Of a stretch of DNA of 40,953 bases, positions 1-9,168 are shown in pieces. Each line of letters starts with the position of its first letter. The first letter of the stretch is position 1. The translations under genes were made by a program, and so were the position numbers. The notes under the pieces were generated by a model. The model was not told the origin of the DNA, searched no databases, and saw only the letters and a list, made by a program, of their open reading frames with translations. Location: positions 1 to 40,953 of the forward strand of contig ONPM01000044.1 in NCBI GenBank assembly GCA_900319715.1, in the 5' to 3' direction. The stretch is from an uncultured Prevotella sp. GTDB taxonomy: Bacteria > Bacteroidota > Bacteroidia > Bacteroidales > Bacteroidaceae.

Positions 1-28
1 GGTGTGGCAGTTTATAGATTGAAAGAAG

Positions 29-1786
29 ATGATACAGCGTAATGAATATGTCTTGAAGAACATGTTCGGGTCGTTCTTCCTGGCGACCGTCATGTCGGCC
101 CTGATGGTCCAGTTGGGTGGTATGACAGACTCCATCGTGGTGACTCATATCGTTTCGCCCGATGCGCTGTCGGTGGTCCGTATCTGGCAGCCTATCGCAA
201 GTTGTATGTTCATCATCATCGGCATAATGAGTGCAGGCGCCAGGTACCTGAGCGCCCGAGGCATTGGTGCCCAGAACTACGACAAGGTGAACCAGGTGTT
301 CAATAACCACCTGTACTATGTCATCTTCTCCACGCTGTTGGTCATCGCCCTTATATTGCCTTTCCTCGACATAGTGGCTGGCCTTATTACCACCGACGAA
401 CGGCTGCTGCCCATGCTGAAGCCCTATATTCATGCCGACATGTTCGCCATCTTCATAGCAGCCGTCTGCGGTGTGCCCATCTCCTACATCATCACCAACG
501 GCAGTCCGCGCTTCATCACCCGACGTATCGTCATCTCCCAGATACTCAATGTCATTTTCGACCTGCTGCTTTGCGGCGTGTTCGACATGGGCATGGTTGG
601 TGCATCGGTTGCCTCAGCACTCGGCAATCTGCTCGCCTTCACCTCGCTGGTGGGCTATATGCGCAAGAACAGTAAGATATTCCGTCTCAGGCGCCCAGAG
701 AAGATATGCAGCATCAAGCAATATCGTGAGTGCTTCTCCATCGGCCTTCCCATGCTTATATCGGCCCTGATGGCACCCGCCTTGGCCTTTACCATGAACT
801 CGCTGGTAGTGGGGAAACTGGGTGCTGACGGCATGTATATCTTTACGATCTATTTCCAGGTCAATAGTTTCTGCATGCTGGCCTTATCCGGCTCTAACAC
901 CGCCATCACCAACATCGGCGGTATCCTGTTGGGCGAAGAAGACTTCGACAGTTTCCGCATTCTCACGCGGCGCATCTTCCGCCTGTTGATTACGGTGATG
1001 CTGGTGGTGAGCCTGCTCATTTTCCTCTTCCCTGATGTGCTGGCAAGGATATTCGGCGCTGACGACACCCTGATAGAAGCGAGTCACACCCCGTTCCGAC
1101 TGATGAGTCTGGCCTTCCTGCCCAATGCCATCTCCGAGACACTGAGCGTGCTTTACTTTGTGCAGGGACATCAGAAATTATGCCGCTGGATAGAGGTCGT
1201 GACTAATGTGGGTACTATCGCCATTATTGTCGTCATGGCCCTCTACACACCCCAACTCATCTGGTATATCCTGCCTTTCACCGCCTGGCTCCTGCTGCTG
1301 GTGATGGTGTCCATGGCGTATGTCGTACACCGTAAAAACTCCACCTTTAGTTGGCCTACATTGGAAAGCACGGTGCCATCGAACCCGGCCGTCACGTTCT
1401 CCGTGCCTTATACCGCCGAGGGTGCCGAACTGTTCCTGAATCAGGTGCGCCCCTTTATCGAGGCCTGTGAACTGCCGGACGGCATGGCTGTGGATATGGC
1501 ACTGGAAGAACTGGTCTACGAAATCGTGGAGACCAATACCGACCGCAAACCAGATGAGACTTTCGATGTGAGAATCATCGATAAGGAAACAGTCTTCACG
1601 GTGCTATTGAAGAGCAAAGGCCCCCTGAGAAATCCTATTTACAAATATTCGGATAGTGAGGTTATGGATCTAGATGACCATAACATGCGACGGGCCATCC
1701 TGTCGAGAGTGTGCAAGAATATCAGCCACAAATACATGAACGGCATCAATTGCATCTATCTGAATTATCACCGTCAGAGTCATTGA
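29..1786 (+). CDS. MATE-family efflux transporter with C-terminal anti-sigma-like ATPase-fold tail
   Basis: Integral membrane exporter of the MATE (MOP) superfamily, expected to move small organic cations or drugs out of the cell with a cation gradient. Residues about 1-430 form roughly twelve hydrophobic segments with MATE-like features (VQLGGMTDSIVVTH near the N-terminus, GNLLAFTSLVGYM in the middle). Family members are usually about 450 residues; this one is 585. The extra tail (about 445-585) is soluble and has an N-box-like motif (ALEELVYEIVETN, from residue 491) as in RsbW/SpoIIAB-type HATPase domains, but lacks a clear glycine-rich G1/G2 ATP lid, so ATP binding is doubtful. The start ATG follows an A/G-rich stretch (gaaagaag). 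Upstream sequence is cut off by the window edge. MATE assignment is strong; the tail assignment is from motif resemblance only. Confidence 0.85.
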   Translation: MIQRNEYVLKNMFGSFFLATVMSALMVQLGGMTDSIVVTHIVSPDALSVVRIWQPIASCMFIIIGIMSAGARYLSARGIGAQNYDKVNQVFNNHLYYVIFSTLLVIALILPFLDIVAGLITTDERLLPMLKPYIHADMFAIFIAAVCGVPISYIITNGSPRFITRRIVISQILNVIFDLLLCGVFDMGMVGASVASALGNLLAFTSLVGYMRKNSKIFRLRRPEKICSIKQYRECFSIGLPMLISALMAPALAFTMNSLVVGKLGADGMYIFTIYFQVNSFCMLALSGSNTAITNIGGILLGEEDFDSFRILTRRIFRLLITVMLVVSLLIFLFPDVLARIFGADDTLIEASHTPFRLMSLAFLPNAISETLSVLYFVQGHQKLCRWIEVVTNVGTIAIIVVMALYTPQLIWYILPFTAWLLLLVMVSMAYVVHRKNSTFSWPTLESTVPSNPAVTFSVPYTAEGAELFLNQVRPFIEACELPDGMAVDMALEELVYEIVETNTDRKPDETFDVRIIDKETVFTVLLKSKGPLRNPIYKYSDSEVMDLDDHNMRRAILSRVCKNISHKYMNGINCIYLNYHRQSH

Positions 1787-1850
1787 ACATTGAAGTGAGG
1801 TCTAATCATTAATAAAGAAGAAAATATTTCGTTATCTACGTAATTTTTGG

Positions 1851-1859
1851 TAACTTTGC
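1851..1859 (+). promoter_or_regulatory. Bacteroidota -7 box upstream of sufC
   Basis: TAACTTTGC matches the Bacteroidota -7 consensus TAnnTTTG and lies 22 nt before the sufC ATG. No convincing TTTG -33 element is seen at 19-21 nt upstream. It suggests that sufC-sufD-sufS can be transcribed independently of the MATE gene. Confidence 0.6.
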
Positions 1860-1881
1860 ACCCTGAAAACAGACAGACACG

Positions 1882-2637
<756 letters not shown>

Positions 2638-2640
2638 TTT

Positions 2641-2739
2641 GTTTACAGTTTACGGTTTACAGTTGACAGTTGATATGACTGGAGGCTGTATCCCCCGCAA
2701 AGGTAATCATCTGTAAACCGTAAACTGTAAACTGTAAAC
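2641..2739. repeat. Heptamer inverted-repeat element between sufC and sufD
   Basis: Left arm 2641-2675 is made of seven-base units (GTTTACA, GTTTACG, GTTTACA, GTTGACA, GTTGATA). Right arm 2705-2739 is AATCATC followed by TGTAAAC, CGTAAAC, TGTAAAC, TGTAAAC, the inverse complement of the left arm shifted by one unit. The core contains ACTGGAGGC next to the left arm and GCAAAGGTAATCATC at the right, both shared with the S23-gene element at 28.1-28.6 kb, so this looks like an internally deleted relative. It starts 3 nt after the sufC stop and ends 10 nt before the sufD ATG. Confidence 0.9.
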
Positions 2740-2749
2740 AGAAAGAAAA

Positions 2750-4156
2750 ATGAGCGAACAGCAATATATAGACCTCTATGAGCAAGCGCGGGAGTTGATA
2801 TGCTCTCATGCCCCAGAGGCGATGAATGCCGTTAGGGATCAGGCCTTCGAGGACTTCCGCAGGCAGGGCTTCCCGTCGAAGAAGGTGGAACGGTATAAAT
2901 ATACCGATATGCAGAAACTCTTCGCTCCTGACTACGGCGTGAACCTCAACCGCCTGCAGATACCCGCCGACCCCTATGAGGCTTTCCGCTGCGATGTGCC
3001 AAATCTGAGCACGAGCCTCTATTTCATGGTGAACGACTCGTTCTATCGTGGAGTGAGGAGTGAGGAGTATGGAGGGAGAATACCTAATACCACTCCAAAA
3101 CTGCCGGAGGGGGTAATCGTGGGATCTATGCAAGAACTATTCTCACTCCACACTCCACACTCCTCACTCCTCGAAAAATACTACGCCCGTCTGGCCAAGA
3201 CCAGCGACGATGCCGTCACAGCCCTGAACACAATGCTAGCCCAGGATGGCATGCTGATTTATGTGCCTAAGAATGTCAAGGTCGATCGTGCCATCCAGGT
3301 CATCAACATCCTGAAGGCTCTATCACCTCTCACCTCTCACCTCTCACCTCAAAATATCATGGTGAACCGCCGTGTGCTCATCATCCTCGAAGAGGGCGCA
3401 GAACTGAAGATGCTTTTCTGTGACCATACGGCCGACGACCGTAACTTCCTTGCTACGCAGGTCATTGAGGCTTTTGTGGGTGAGAACGCATCTCTCGACC
3501 TCTATTGTCTGGAGGAGACGCATTATAAGAATGTACGTGTAAGTAATGTCTATATCGACCAGCAGGCCAACAGCCGCGTGAACCACAATGTAATCACCCT
3601 GCACAACGGCATTACCCGTAATAAACTTGACCTGACTTTCTCTGGCGAGGGAGCCGAGTGCCAGTGCTTTGGCTGCGTGATTGCCGACAAACAACAGCAT
3701 GTGGATAATAATACGTTGATTACCCATCATGTGCCCCATTGCACCTCGAACGAACTGTATAAATATGTTCTCGATGATCAGGCCGTAGGGGCCTTCGCAG
3801 GTCGTGTGCTCGTGGAGCACGGTGCCCAGAAGACCTCTTCGCAGATGACGAACCAGAACCTGACGGCTACCAAAGAGGCCCGTATGTACACCCAGCCCAT
3901 GCTGGAGATCTACGCCGATGACGTGAAGTGCGCTCACGGTTCTACCGTTGGCCAACTCAACGATGCGGCCCTCTTCTATATGCGCCAGAGAGGCATCTCC
4001 CTCGACGAGGCCAAACTCTTGCTGCAAAATGCTTTCATCAACGAGGTCATCGACCATATGCAACTCGAACCACTCCGCGACCGTCTCCACTATCTGGTGG
4101 AGAAGCGCTTCCGTGGAGAGTTGAACAAATGTGCTGGTTGCAGGCTTTGTAAGTAA
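2750..4156 (+). CDS. sufD: Fe-S cluster assembly protein SufD, with in-frame heptamer arrays
   Basis: SufD is the SufB paralogue in the SufBC2D scaffold. The C-terminal beta-helix region is intact (for example CFGCVIADKQQHVDNNTLITH, EARMYTQPMLEIYADDVKCAHGSTVGQLNDAALFYMRQRGIS split over about residues 305-420), and the protein ends in a CAGCRLC cysteine motif. Length 468 is close to that of Bacteroidales homologues. Two loops hold tandem heptamers in frame: GAGTGAG-type units at 3051-3078 with inverse partners at 3143-3172, flanking the normal LPEGVIVGSMQEL stretch, and four perfect TCACCTC units at 3323-3350, read as LSPLTSHLSP. Both lie in loops before the conserved MVNRRVLIILEEG strand, so function is probably kept. 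Confidence 0.93.
   Translation: MSEQQYIDLYEQARELICSHAPEAMNAVRDQAFEDFRRQGFPSKKVERYKYTDMQKLFAPDYGVNLNRLQIPADPYEAFRCDVPNLSTSLYFMVNDSFYRGVRSEEYGGRIPNTTPKLPEGVIVGSMQELFSLHTPHSSLLEKYYARLAKTSDDAVTALNTMLAQDGMLIYVPKNVKVDRAIQVINILKALSPLTSHLSPQNIMVNRRVLIILEEGAELKMLFCDHTADDRNFLATQVIEAFVGENASLDLYCLEETHYKNVRVSNVYIDQQANSRVNHNVITLHNGITRNKLDLTFSGEGAECQCFGCVIADKQQHVDNNTLITHHVPHCTSNELYKYVLDDQAVGAFAGRVLVEHGAQKTSSQMTNQNLTATKEARMYTQPMLEIYADDVKCAHGSTVGQLNDAALFYMRQRGISLDEAKLLLQNAFINEVIDHMQLEPLRDRLHYLVEKRFRGELNKCAGCRLCK
3051..3172. repeat. Paired inverted heptamer arrays inside sufD
   Basis: Left array 3051-3078: GAGTGAG, GAGTGAG, GAGTATG, GAGGGAG. Right array 3143-3172 has ACTCC recurring exactly every 7 nt (3145, 3152, 3159, 3166) and is the inverse complement type. 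The 64 nt between the arrays encode ordinary SufD residues (KLPEGVIVGSMQEL). Confidence 0.85.
3323..3350 (+). repeat. TCACCTC x4 heptamer array inside sufD
   Basis: Four identical seven-base units, read in frame as LSPLTSHLSP. The same unit is found in sufS (5172-5199) and, on the coding strand, in the GH95 gene (11180-11207). Confidence 0.95.
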
Positions 4157-4178
4157 ACAACGAATTATACGAATTCTC

Positions 4179-5429
4179 ATGTACGATATAAATAAGGTAA
4201 GGGCTGATTTCCCCATTTTGTCAAGGGAGATATATGGCAAGCCGCTGGTCTACCTTGACAATGCCGCCACCACGCAGAAACCACTGTGTGTGCTTGATGC
4301 GATGAGGGATGAGTATCTCAATGTGAATGCAAACGTGCATCGTGGGGTACATTATCTGAGTCAGCAGGCGACAGATTTGCACGAGGCGGCCCGCGAAAAG
4401 GTGCGGGAGTTTATCAACGCCCGAAAGATAGAGGAGATAGTCTTTACCCGTGGAACGACGGAAGCCATCAACCTCGTGGCAAGTTCTTTCTGCGAAAGTC
4501 AGATGCAACCAGGCGACGAAGTGCTCGTCACGGAGATGGAGCACCATTCGAATATAGTATCCTGGCAGTTGCAGGCCCAAAAACGTGGTATCGTCGTCAG
4601 GCATATCCCTATCACTGACGATGGCCGCTTAGTTGGCTGCGATGACATCGCTGCAAGCATAACAGAGCGCACCAAACTCATCAGCGTCGCTCACGTCAGC
4701 AATGTCCTCGGAACCGTGAACCCTGTCGCCCAAATTGCCAAGATTGCCCATGGGCACGGCATCCCAGTCATGGTGGATGGTGCACAGAGTGCTCCCCACT
4801 TCAAGGTGGATGTGCAGGCGATGGACTGCGACTTCTTCGCTTTCAGCGGGCATAAGATGTACGGTCCAACAGGCATCGGTGTACTCTATGGTAAGGAGGA
4901 ATGGCTCGAAAAACTACCACCATATCAGGGTGGAGGTGAGATGATTGACAAGGTGACATGGGAGAAGACCACCTTCGAGCGCCTGCCCTTCAAGTTCGAG
5001 GCTGGCACGCCCGACTATGTGGCCACCCACGGGCTCGCCAAAGCCATCGACTATATCGAATCCCTCGGTTTCGAGGATATCCAACAGCACGAGCAGGAAC
5101 TCACCCGCTACTGTATAGAACAGTTGATGACCATCCCCGACATGCACATTTACGGCCCTCTAGGTAATCTCTCACCTCTCACTTCTCACCCCTCACCTCT
5201 AAAAGATGCTGTCGTTTCTTTCAATGTTGGCTCAATCCATCACCTCGACATGGGTACCCTACTCGACCGTCTGGGCATCGCTGTCCGCACTGGTCATCAT
5301 TGTGCCCAACCCTTGATGGACCGCTTAGGCATCAGCGGCACCGTACGTGCTTCGTTCGCCCTCTATAATACCAAAGAGGAGATTGATGCTCTCGTAGCCG
5401 GCATCCGCCGCGTGGCAAAGATGTTTTAA
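4179..5429 (+). CDS. sufS: Cysteine desulfurase SufS
   Basis: PLP-dependent enzyme that takes sulfur from cysteine and passes it as persulfide to Fe-S cluster assembly. I start it at the ATG at 4179 (MYDINKVRADFPIL), which gives the usual about 416 residues; an in-frame ATG at 4131 lies inside sufD. The PLP lysine is in SGHKMYGPTG (Lys226) and the persulfide cysteine in RTGHHCAQPLM (about Cys375). The loop before KDAVVSFNVGSIHHLDMG holds a four-unit TCACCTC-type array (5172-5199) read as LSPLTSHPSPL, which homologues are not expected to have. Co-directional with sufD, 22 nt apart. Confidence 0.96.
   Translation: MYDINKVRADFPILSREIYGKPLVYLDNAATTQKPLCVLDAMRDEYLNVNANVHRGVHYLSQQATDLHEAAREKVREFINARKIEEIVFTRGTTEAINLVASSFCESQMQPGDEVLVTEMEHHSNIVSWQLQAQKRGIVVRHIPITDDGRLVGCDDIAASITERTKLISVAHVSNVLGTVNPVAQIAKIAHGHGIPVMVDGAQSAPHFKVDVQAMDCDFFAFSGHKMYGPTGIGVLYGKEEWLEKLPPYQGGGEMIDKVTWEKTTFERLPFKFEAGTPDYVATHGLAKAIDYIESLGFEDIQQHEQELTRYCIEQLMTIPDMHIYGPLGNLSPLTSHPSPLKDAVVSFNVGSIHHLDMGTLLDRLGIAVRTGHHCAQPLMDRLGISGTVRASFALYNTKEEIDALVAGIRRVAKMF
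5172..5199 (+). repeat. TCACCTC-type heptamer array inside sufS
   Basis: Units TCACCTC, TCACTTC, TCACCCC, TCACCTC. Two units carry single substitutions, so this copy is older or under different constraint than the perfect sufD copy. Confidence 0.92.
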
Positions 5430-5438
5430 TCTTGTTTT

Positions 5439-5473
5439 GTTTATAGTTTAAAGTTGATTGTTTATAGACGATA
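5439..5473. repeat. Single heptamer arm running into the rnhB start codon
   Basis: GTTTATA, GTTTAAA, GTTGATT, GTTTATA, GACGATA: one arm of the GTTTATA-type element without the inverse partner. The element core word CTGGCAAGCCATT follows directly and is read as codons 2-5 of rnhB. Confidence 0.8.
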
Positions 5474-6075
5474 TGCTGGCAAGCCATTATTACGAAGGAA
5501 AGATTGAGGCAGGCTGCGACGAGGCCGGACGCGGCTGTCTGGCAGGCAGTGTCTATGCTGCTGCCGTCATCCTGCCTGATGATTATCAGAACGACTTGCT
5601 CAACGACTCAAAACAGTTAACTGAGAAGCGTCGCTATCAGTTGCGCGAGATTATCCAACGTGATGCTATCGCCTGGGCTGTGGGTATCGTCACACCCGAG
5701 GAGATAGACAAGATTAACATCCTTAACGCCTCCATTCTTGCGATGCATCGTGCTTTGGATCAACTCAAGATTCGTCCTGAAGCCATCATCGTTGACGGGA
5801 ATCGTTTCAAGCCATATCAGCAAATCCCTCACACCACCATCGTCAAGGGCGACGGAAAGTATCTCTCCATCGCTGCAGCAAGCATTCTTGCCAAGACCTA
5901 CCGGGACGACTACATGAACCATCTCGCCGAGGAATACCCCCAATACGACTGGCTGTCGAACAAAGGCTATCCCACGAAAAAACACCGCGAGGCTATCAAG
6001 CAATACGGCATCACACCCTATCACCGTAAGAGTTACAATCTCTTAGGTGACGGACAACTAAGTTTCGATTTCTGA
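5473..6075 (+). CDS. rnhB: Ribonuclease HII
   Basis: Cytosolic nuclease that removes RNA and single ribonucleotides from RNA-DNA hybrids. Motifs: [14 protein letters not shown] (catalytic Asp and Glu), [13 protein letters not shown] and IVDGNRF. The reading frame opens at a TTG at 5458, but the ATG at 5473 ([21 protein letters not shown]) gives the family's usual spacing to the first catalytic Asp. That ATG overlaps the last base of a heptamer arm, so no ordinary ribosome site precedes it. Length 200. It ends 4 nt before the stop of the convergent DUF3857 gene. Confidence 0.93.
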   Translation: MLASHYYEGKIEAGCDEAGRGCLAGSVYAAAVILPDDYQNDLLNDSKQLTEKRRYQLREIIQRDAIAWAVGIVTPEEIDKINILNASILAMHRALDQLKIRPEAIIVDGNRFKPYQQIPHTTIVKGDGKYLSIAAASILAKTYRDDYMNHLAEEYPQYDWLSNKGYPTKKHREAIKQYGITPYHRKSYNLLGDGQLSFDF

Positions 6076-6079
6076 TTCC

Positions 6080-7009
6080 CTACTTTATTTTAAGGTGCGT
6101 ACAACCTTCCGGCAGGTTCGCTGGCAGGGTGACCCTGGGCGAGATCATCTGACTGGTGAAGTTGGCTATCACCGGGTCTTCTGGAAGAATATAGTCACCT
6201 GTGATCAGATAATGGTTCGTGGCACAGGTCTTTGCCCTCTTCATGTCAGTCCTGTTGGCATCGTATGTCAAATGGCCAGCCTCTACACCCGACTTGATGA
6301 GTTTGTTGATGGGGACATTCATCTTGAACTGCATGAAAGCAGGAATCTCTATGTCACATTTTGAGTGCACCGTCGGTATACACTCCTGAAATGCCCAGTC
6401 ATAGAGGAATGCGGGTCGGATACTTGTGATGTCGTATTGGTATTCGATGATGCTGCCAGCCTGAACATCAGGCACCGTCACATGCAGGACCATATAGTTG
6501 GCATCAAGACGTTCCTTGACAAAAGAATCCGTGTTGACTGTCTTTTTCTCCACCTTCCCTTTCTCGTTCTTGGTGAAGACCTTAATCTTCAGATCCGACA
6601 ATTCATCATGAATAAACATCTTATCGGTATCTGCATTAAAGTAGGTAATGTCGATATCAGCATGCCTGGCTCCTTCTGGCTTTAGGATCTTAGTACGGAG
6701 TCTGACCTCATAATTCACCACGATATTACTCTCATCAATCTGGTTTGGACTGAATTCCAGTATATTGTCCAAGTTGATTTCATTACCAGCCTGGTTGTAG
6801 TTAAACACCTGGTCAGAAAGTTGATATGACACCTTCATGGTCTTGCACAGGATTATGGCGTCAGCATTGACCGCATTACCCCATCCGACAAAGTCCCATT
6901 CCATACTTGAAGGCTTACCGAATTTCTCATTAGGCAACTGTGCTTCCGCCTGACTCCAGCAAGCAAGAAATAACACCAACCATAATAATTTCCGAAATGA
7001 ATAGTTCAT
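6080..7009 (-). CDS. DUF3857 domain-containing secreted protein
   Basis: A 309-residue protein with a signal peptide (MNYSFRKLLWLVLFLACWSQAEAQ) followed by a DUF3857 domain (about 45-290; AGSIIEYQYDITS is characteristic). In many Bacteroidota proteins DUF3857 is followed by a transglutaminase-like domain; here the protein ends after DUF3857. Function unknown; the signal peptide places it in the periplasm or outside the cell. Transcribed divergently from gpmI with its own promoter. Confidence 0.8.
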   Translation of the reverse strand: MNYSFRKLLWLVLFLACWSQAEAQLPNEKFGKPSSMEWDFVGWGNAVNADAIILCKTMKVSYQLSDQVFNYNQAGNEINLDNILEFSPNQIDESNIVVNYEVRLRTKILKPEGARHADIDITYFNADTDKMFIHDELSDLKIKVFTKNEKGKVEKKTVNTDSFVKERLDANYMVLHVTVPDVQAGSIIEYQYDITSIRPAFLYDWAFQECIPTVHSKCDIEIPAFMQFKMNVPINKLIKSGVEAGHLTYDANRTDMKRAKTCATNHYLITGDYILPEDPVIANFTSQMISPRVTLPANLPEGCTHLKIK

Positions 7010-7048
7010 ATTTTCCTAAGATTAAGTAAATGTATCGTCAAGTTGCGT

Positions 7049-7081
7049 GCAAAGATAGAAAAAAAAAGCGAAAGGCACAAA
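7049..7081 (-). promoter_or_regulatory. Promoter of the DUF3857 gene
   Basis: On the minus strand TATCTTTGC (7057-7049) is preceded by TTTG (7081-7078) with a 20-nt spacer, the Bacteroidota consensus arrangement. Confidence 0.7.
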
Positions 7082-7085
7082 TTTA

Positions 7086-7118
7086 TTTGGCTTTTCATTC
7101 GTTTTTTCGTAACTTTGC
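7086..7118 (+). promoter_or_regulatory. Promoter of gpmI
   Basis: TTTG (7086-7089), 20-nt spacer, TAACTTTGC (7110-7118): a full Bacteroidota promoter, divergent from and partly interleaved with the DUF3857 promoter. The start codon is 41 nt downstream. Confidence 0.8.
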
Positions 7119-7159
7119 AGCCAATTAGATAAGTATCATTCAAATTAGGAAATAAGATT

Positions 7160-8680
7160 ATGGCAAAGAAAGCACTTTTGATGATTCTCGACGGATGGGG
7201 AATCGGTAAGCACGGTAAGGGTGACGTTATTTATAACACGCCGACACCTTACCTCGATCTGTTAACAGCAACATCAGCCCACTCTCAGTTGCAGGCTTCT
7301 GGTGAGGATGTCGGTCTGCCCGACGGACAGATGGGTAACTCAGAGGTGGGTCACCTCAATATCGGTGCCGGACGCATCGTGTATCAGGACCTCGTAAAGA
7401 TCAACCGTGCCTGTAAGGATGGCTCTATCATGGAGAACCCGCAGGTAAAGGCTGCCTATACCTACGCCAAGGAGAACAATAAGAAACTCCACCTGATGGG
7501 TCTGACTTCCGACGGTGGCGTGCACTCCAGCCTCGACCACCTCTTCAAACTCATCGAGATTGGTAAGGCATACGGTCTGAAGAACCAAGTGTTCGTTCAC
7601 TGCTACATGGACGGTCGTGATACCGACCCCCGTTCTGGTAAGGGCTTCATCGAGCAGGTCAGCAAGGTATGCTCAGACAACGATGCCGCCATTGCCTCTA
7701 TCGTTGGCCGTTTCTACGCCATGGACCGTGACAAGCGCTGGGAGCGTGTGAAGGAAGGCTACGACCTGATTGTCGAGGGCAAGGGTAAGCAGGCTACAGA
7801 TATGGTACAGGCGATGCAGGAAAGTTACGACGACGGTGTGACCGATGAGTTCATCAAGCCGATCCACAATGCCAGCGTCAACGGCTGCATCGAGGAGGGA
7901 GATGTGGTCATCTTCATCAACTTCCGTAACGACCGCGCCAAGGAAATGACGATCGCACTGACTCAGGAGGATATGCCAGAGCAGGGTATGCACACCATCC
8001 CCAACCTGCAGTACTACTGCATGACCCCCTACGATGCCAAGTTCACGGGGGTTCACATCCTCTTCCCGAAAGAGAATGTGGAGGACACCCTCGGCGAGTA
8101 CCTCTCAAAGAAAGGTCTGAAGCAGTTGCATACCGCTGAGACTGAGAAATACGCTCACGTTACCTTCTTCTTCAATGGTGGCCGTGAGGCTCCATACGAT
8201 GGTGAGGACCGTATCCTTGTGGCTTCGCCGAAGGTGGCTACCTACGACCTGAAGCCGGAGATGAGTGCCTACGAGGTGAAAGACAAACTGGTGGGTGCCA
8301 TCAATACCCAGGAGTACGACTTCATCGTGGTGAACTTCGCCAATGGCGATATGGTGGGTCATACAGGTGTCTACAATGCCATCGCCAAGGCTGTATGGGC
8401 CGTCGACAACTGCGTCCGTGAAGTCATCGAGGCTGCCAAGGCCAATGACTACGAGGCTATCATCATCGCCGATCACGGTAATGCCGACAACGCCATCAAC
8501 CCCGATGGAACACCAAACACCGCACACTCATTGAACCCCGTACCGTTCATCTACGTGACGAACAACAACTCGGCTACCGTCAAGGACGGTCGTCTGGCCG
8601 ACGTGGCTCCTTCTATTCTCCATATCATGGGCCTGGAGCAGCCTTCGGACATGACAGGTGAGAACTTGATTACAGATTAA
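7160..8680 (+). CDS. gpmI: 2,3-bisphosphoglycerate-independent phosphoglycerate mutase
   Basis: Glycolytic enzyme that interconverts 3- and 2-phosphoglycerate through a phosphoserine using two metal ions. N-terminal metal site ILDGWGIG (Asp11), phosphoserine in [22 protein letters not shown] (Ser61), and the C-terminal metal motifs [11 protein letters not shown] and [10 protein letters not shown] are all present. Length 506 is normal. First gene of a probable gpmI-ndk-ung unit (16-nt and 7-nt gaps). Confidence 0.97.
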   Translation: MAKKALLMILDGWGIGKHGKGDVIYNTPTPYLDLLTATSAHSQLQASGEDVGLPDGQMGNSEVGHLNIGAGRIVYQDLVKINRACKDGSIMENPQVKAAYTYAKENNKKLHLMGLTSDGGVHSSLDHLFKLIEIGKAYGLKNQVFVHCYMDGRDTDPRSGKGFIEQVSKVCSDNDAAIASIVGRFYAMDRDKRWERVKEGYDLIVEGKGKQATDMVQAMQESYDDGVTDEFIKPIHNASVNGCIEEGDVVIFINFRNDRAKEMTIALTQEDMPEQGMHTIPNLQYYCMTPYDAKFTGVHILFPKENVEDTLGEYLSKKGLKQLHTAETEKYAHVTFFFNGGREAPYDGEDRILVASPKVATYDLKPEMSAYEVKDKLVGAINTQEYDFIVVNFANGDMVGHTGVYNAIAKAVWAVDNCVREVIEAAKANDYEAIIIADHGNADNAINPDGTPNTAHSLNPVPFIYVTNNNSATVKDGRLADVAPSILHIMGLEQPSDMTGENLITD

Positions 8681-8696
8681 TATAAACATGATCATT

Positions 8697-9161
8697 ATGG
8701 AAAAGACCCTTGTATTACTAAAGCCCAGTTGCGTACAGCGCCAACTGATTGGTGAGATTGTGAACCGTTTCGAGCGTCGTGGACTCCGAGTAGCCGGCAT
8801 GAAGATGATGCAACTCTCTGACGAGATTCTGCGTGAACACTATGCCCACCTCGTTGACCGTCCCTTCTTCCCGTCGTTGGCAGCCTCCATGCAGGCTTCG
8901 CCAGTTGTGGCCCTTGCCCTTGAGGGTGTGGATGCCGTGCAGGTGGTACGTACCATGACAGGCTCTACCAACGGACGTGAGGCTGCCCCCGGAACCATCC
9001 GTGGCGACTATTCGATGAGCAACCAGCAGAACATCGTGCATGCCAGCGATTCAACATCGAACGCAGCGATAGAACTGAAGCGCTTCTTCCGCGATGAGGA
9101 GATCTTCGACTATACTAGCGGTGCCTTCGGCTATATCTACGGTGACGGCGAGGCGAAATAA
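8697..9161 (+). CDS. ndk: Nucleoside diphosphate kinase
   Basis: Transfers the gamma phosphate between nucleoside triphosphates and diphosphates through a phosphohistidine. MEKTLVLLKP start, GSTNGREAAPGTIRGD and the active histidine in NIVHASDS (His115) are present. I prefer the ATG at 8697 because it gives 154 residues and the family-typical MEKT start; an in-frame ATG at 8688 would add MII. Confidence 0.95.
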   Translation: MEKTLVLLKPSCVQRQLIGEIVNRFERRGLRVAGMKMMQLSDEILREHYAHLVDRPFFPSLAASMQASPVVALALEGVDAVQVVRTMTGSTNGREAAPGTIRGDYSMSNQQNIVHASDSTSNAAIELKRFFRDEEIFDYTSGAFGYIYGDGEAK

Positions 9162-9168
9162 GAAATGA

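Noticed and set aside
2641-2739. Inverted-repeat elements as intrinsic terminators.
   Set aside because: Stems are AT-rich and are followed by A runs, not T runs, in both directions; they also lie inside likely operons (sufC-sufD, rbfA-permease).
2657-3133. 158-codon minus-strand frame over the sufC-sufD gap.
   Set aside because: It is antisense to sufD and ends in the translated repeat (FTVYGLQ), a typical by-product of the GTTTACA arm being open in all frames.
3323-3350. Heptamer arrays as CRISPR repeats.
   Set aside because: Units are seven bases long with no spacers, and no cas genes are present.
3344-4240. 298-codon open frame on the minus strand within sufD.
   Set aside because: It lies antisense to a well-conserved gene and its translation has no recognisable motif; a shadow of sufD codon use.
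6095-6685. Two plus-strand frames opposite the DUF3857 gene.
   Set aside because: Antisense to a gene with signal peptide and known domain; no motif or promoter of their own.
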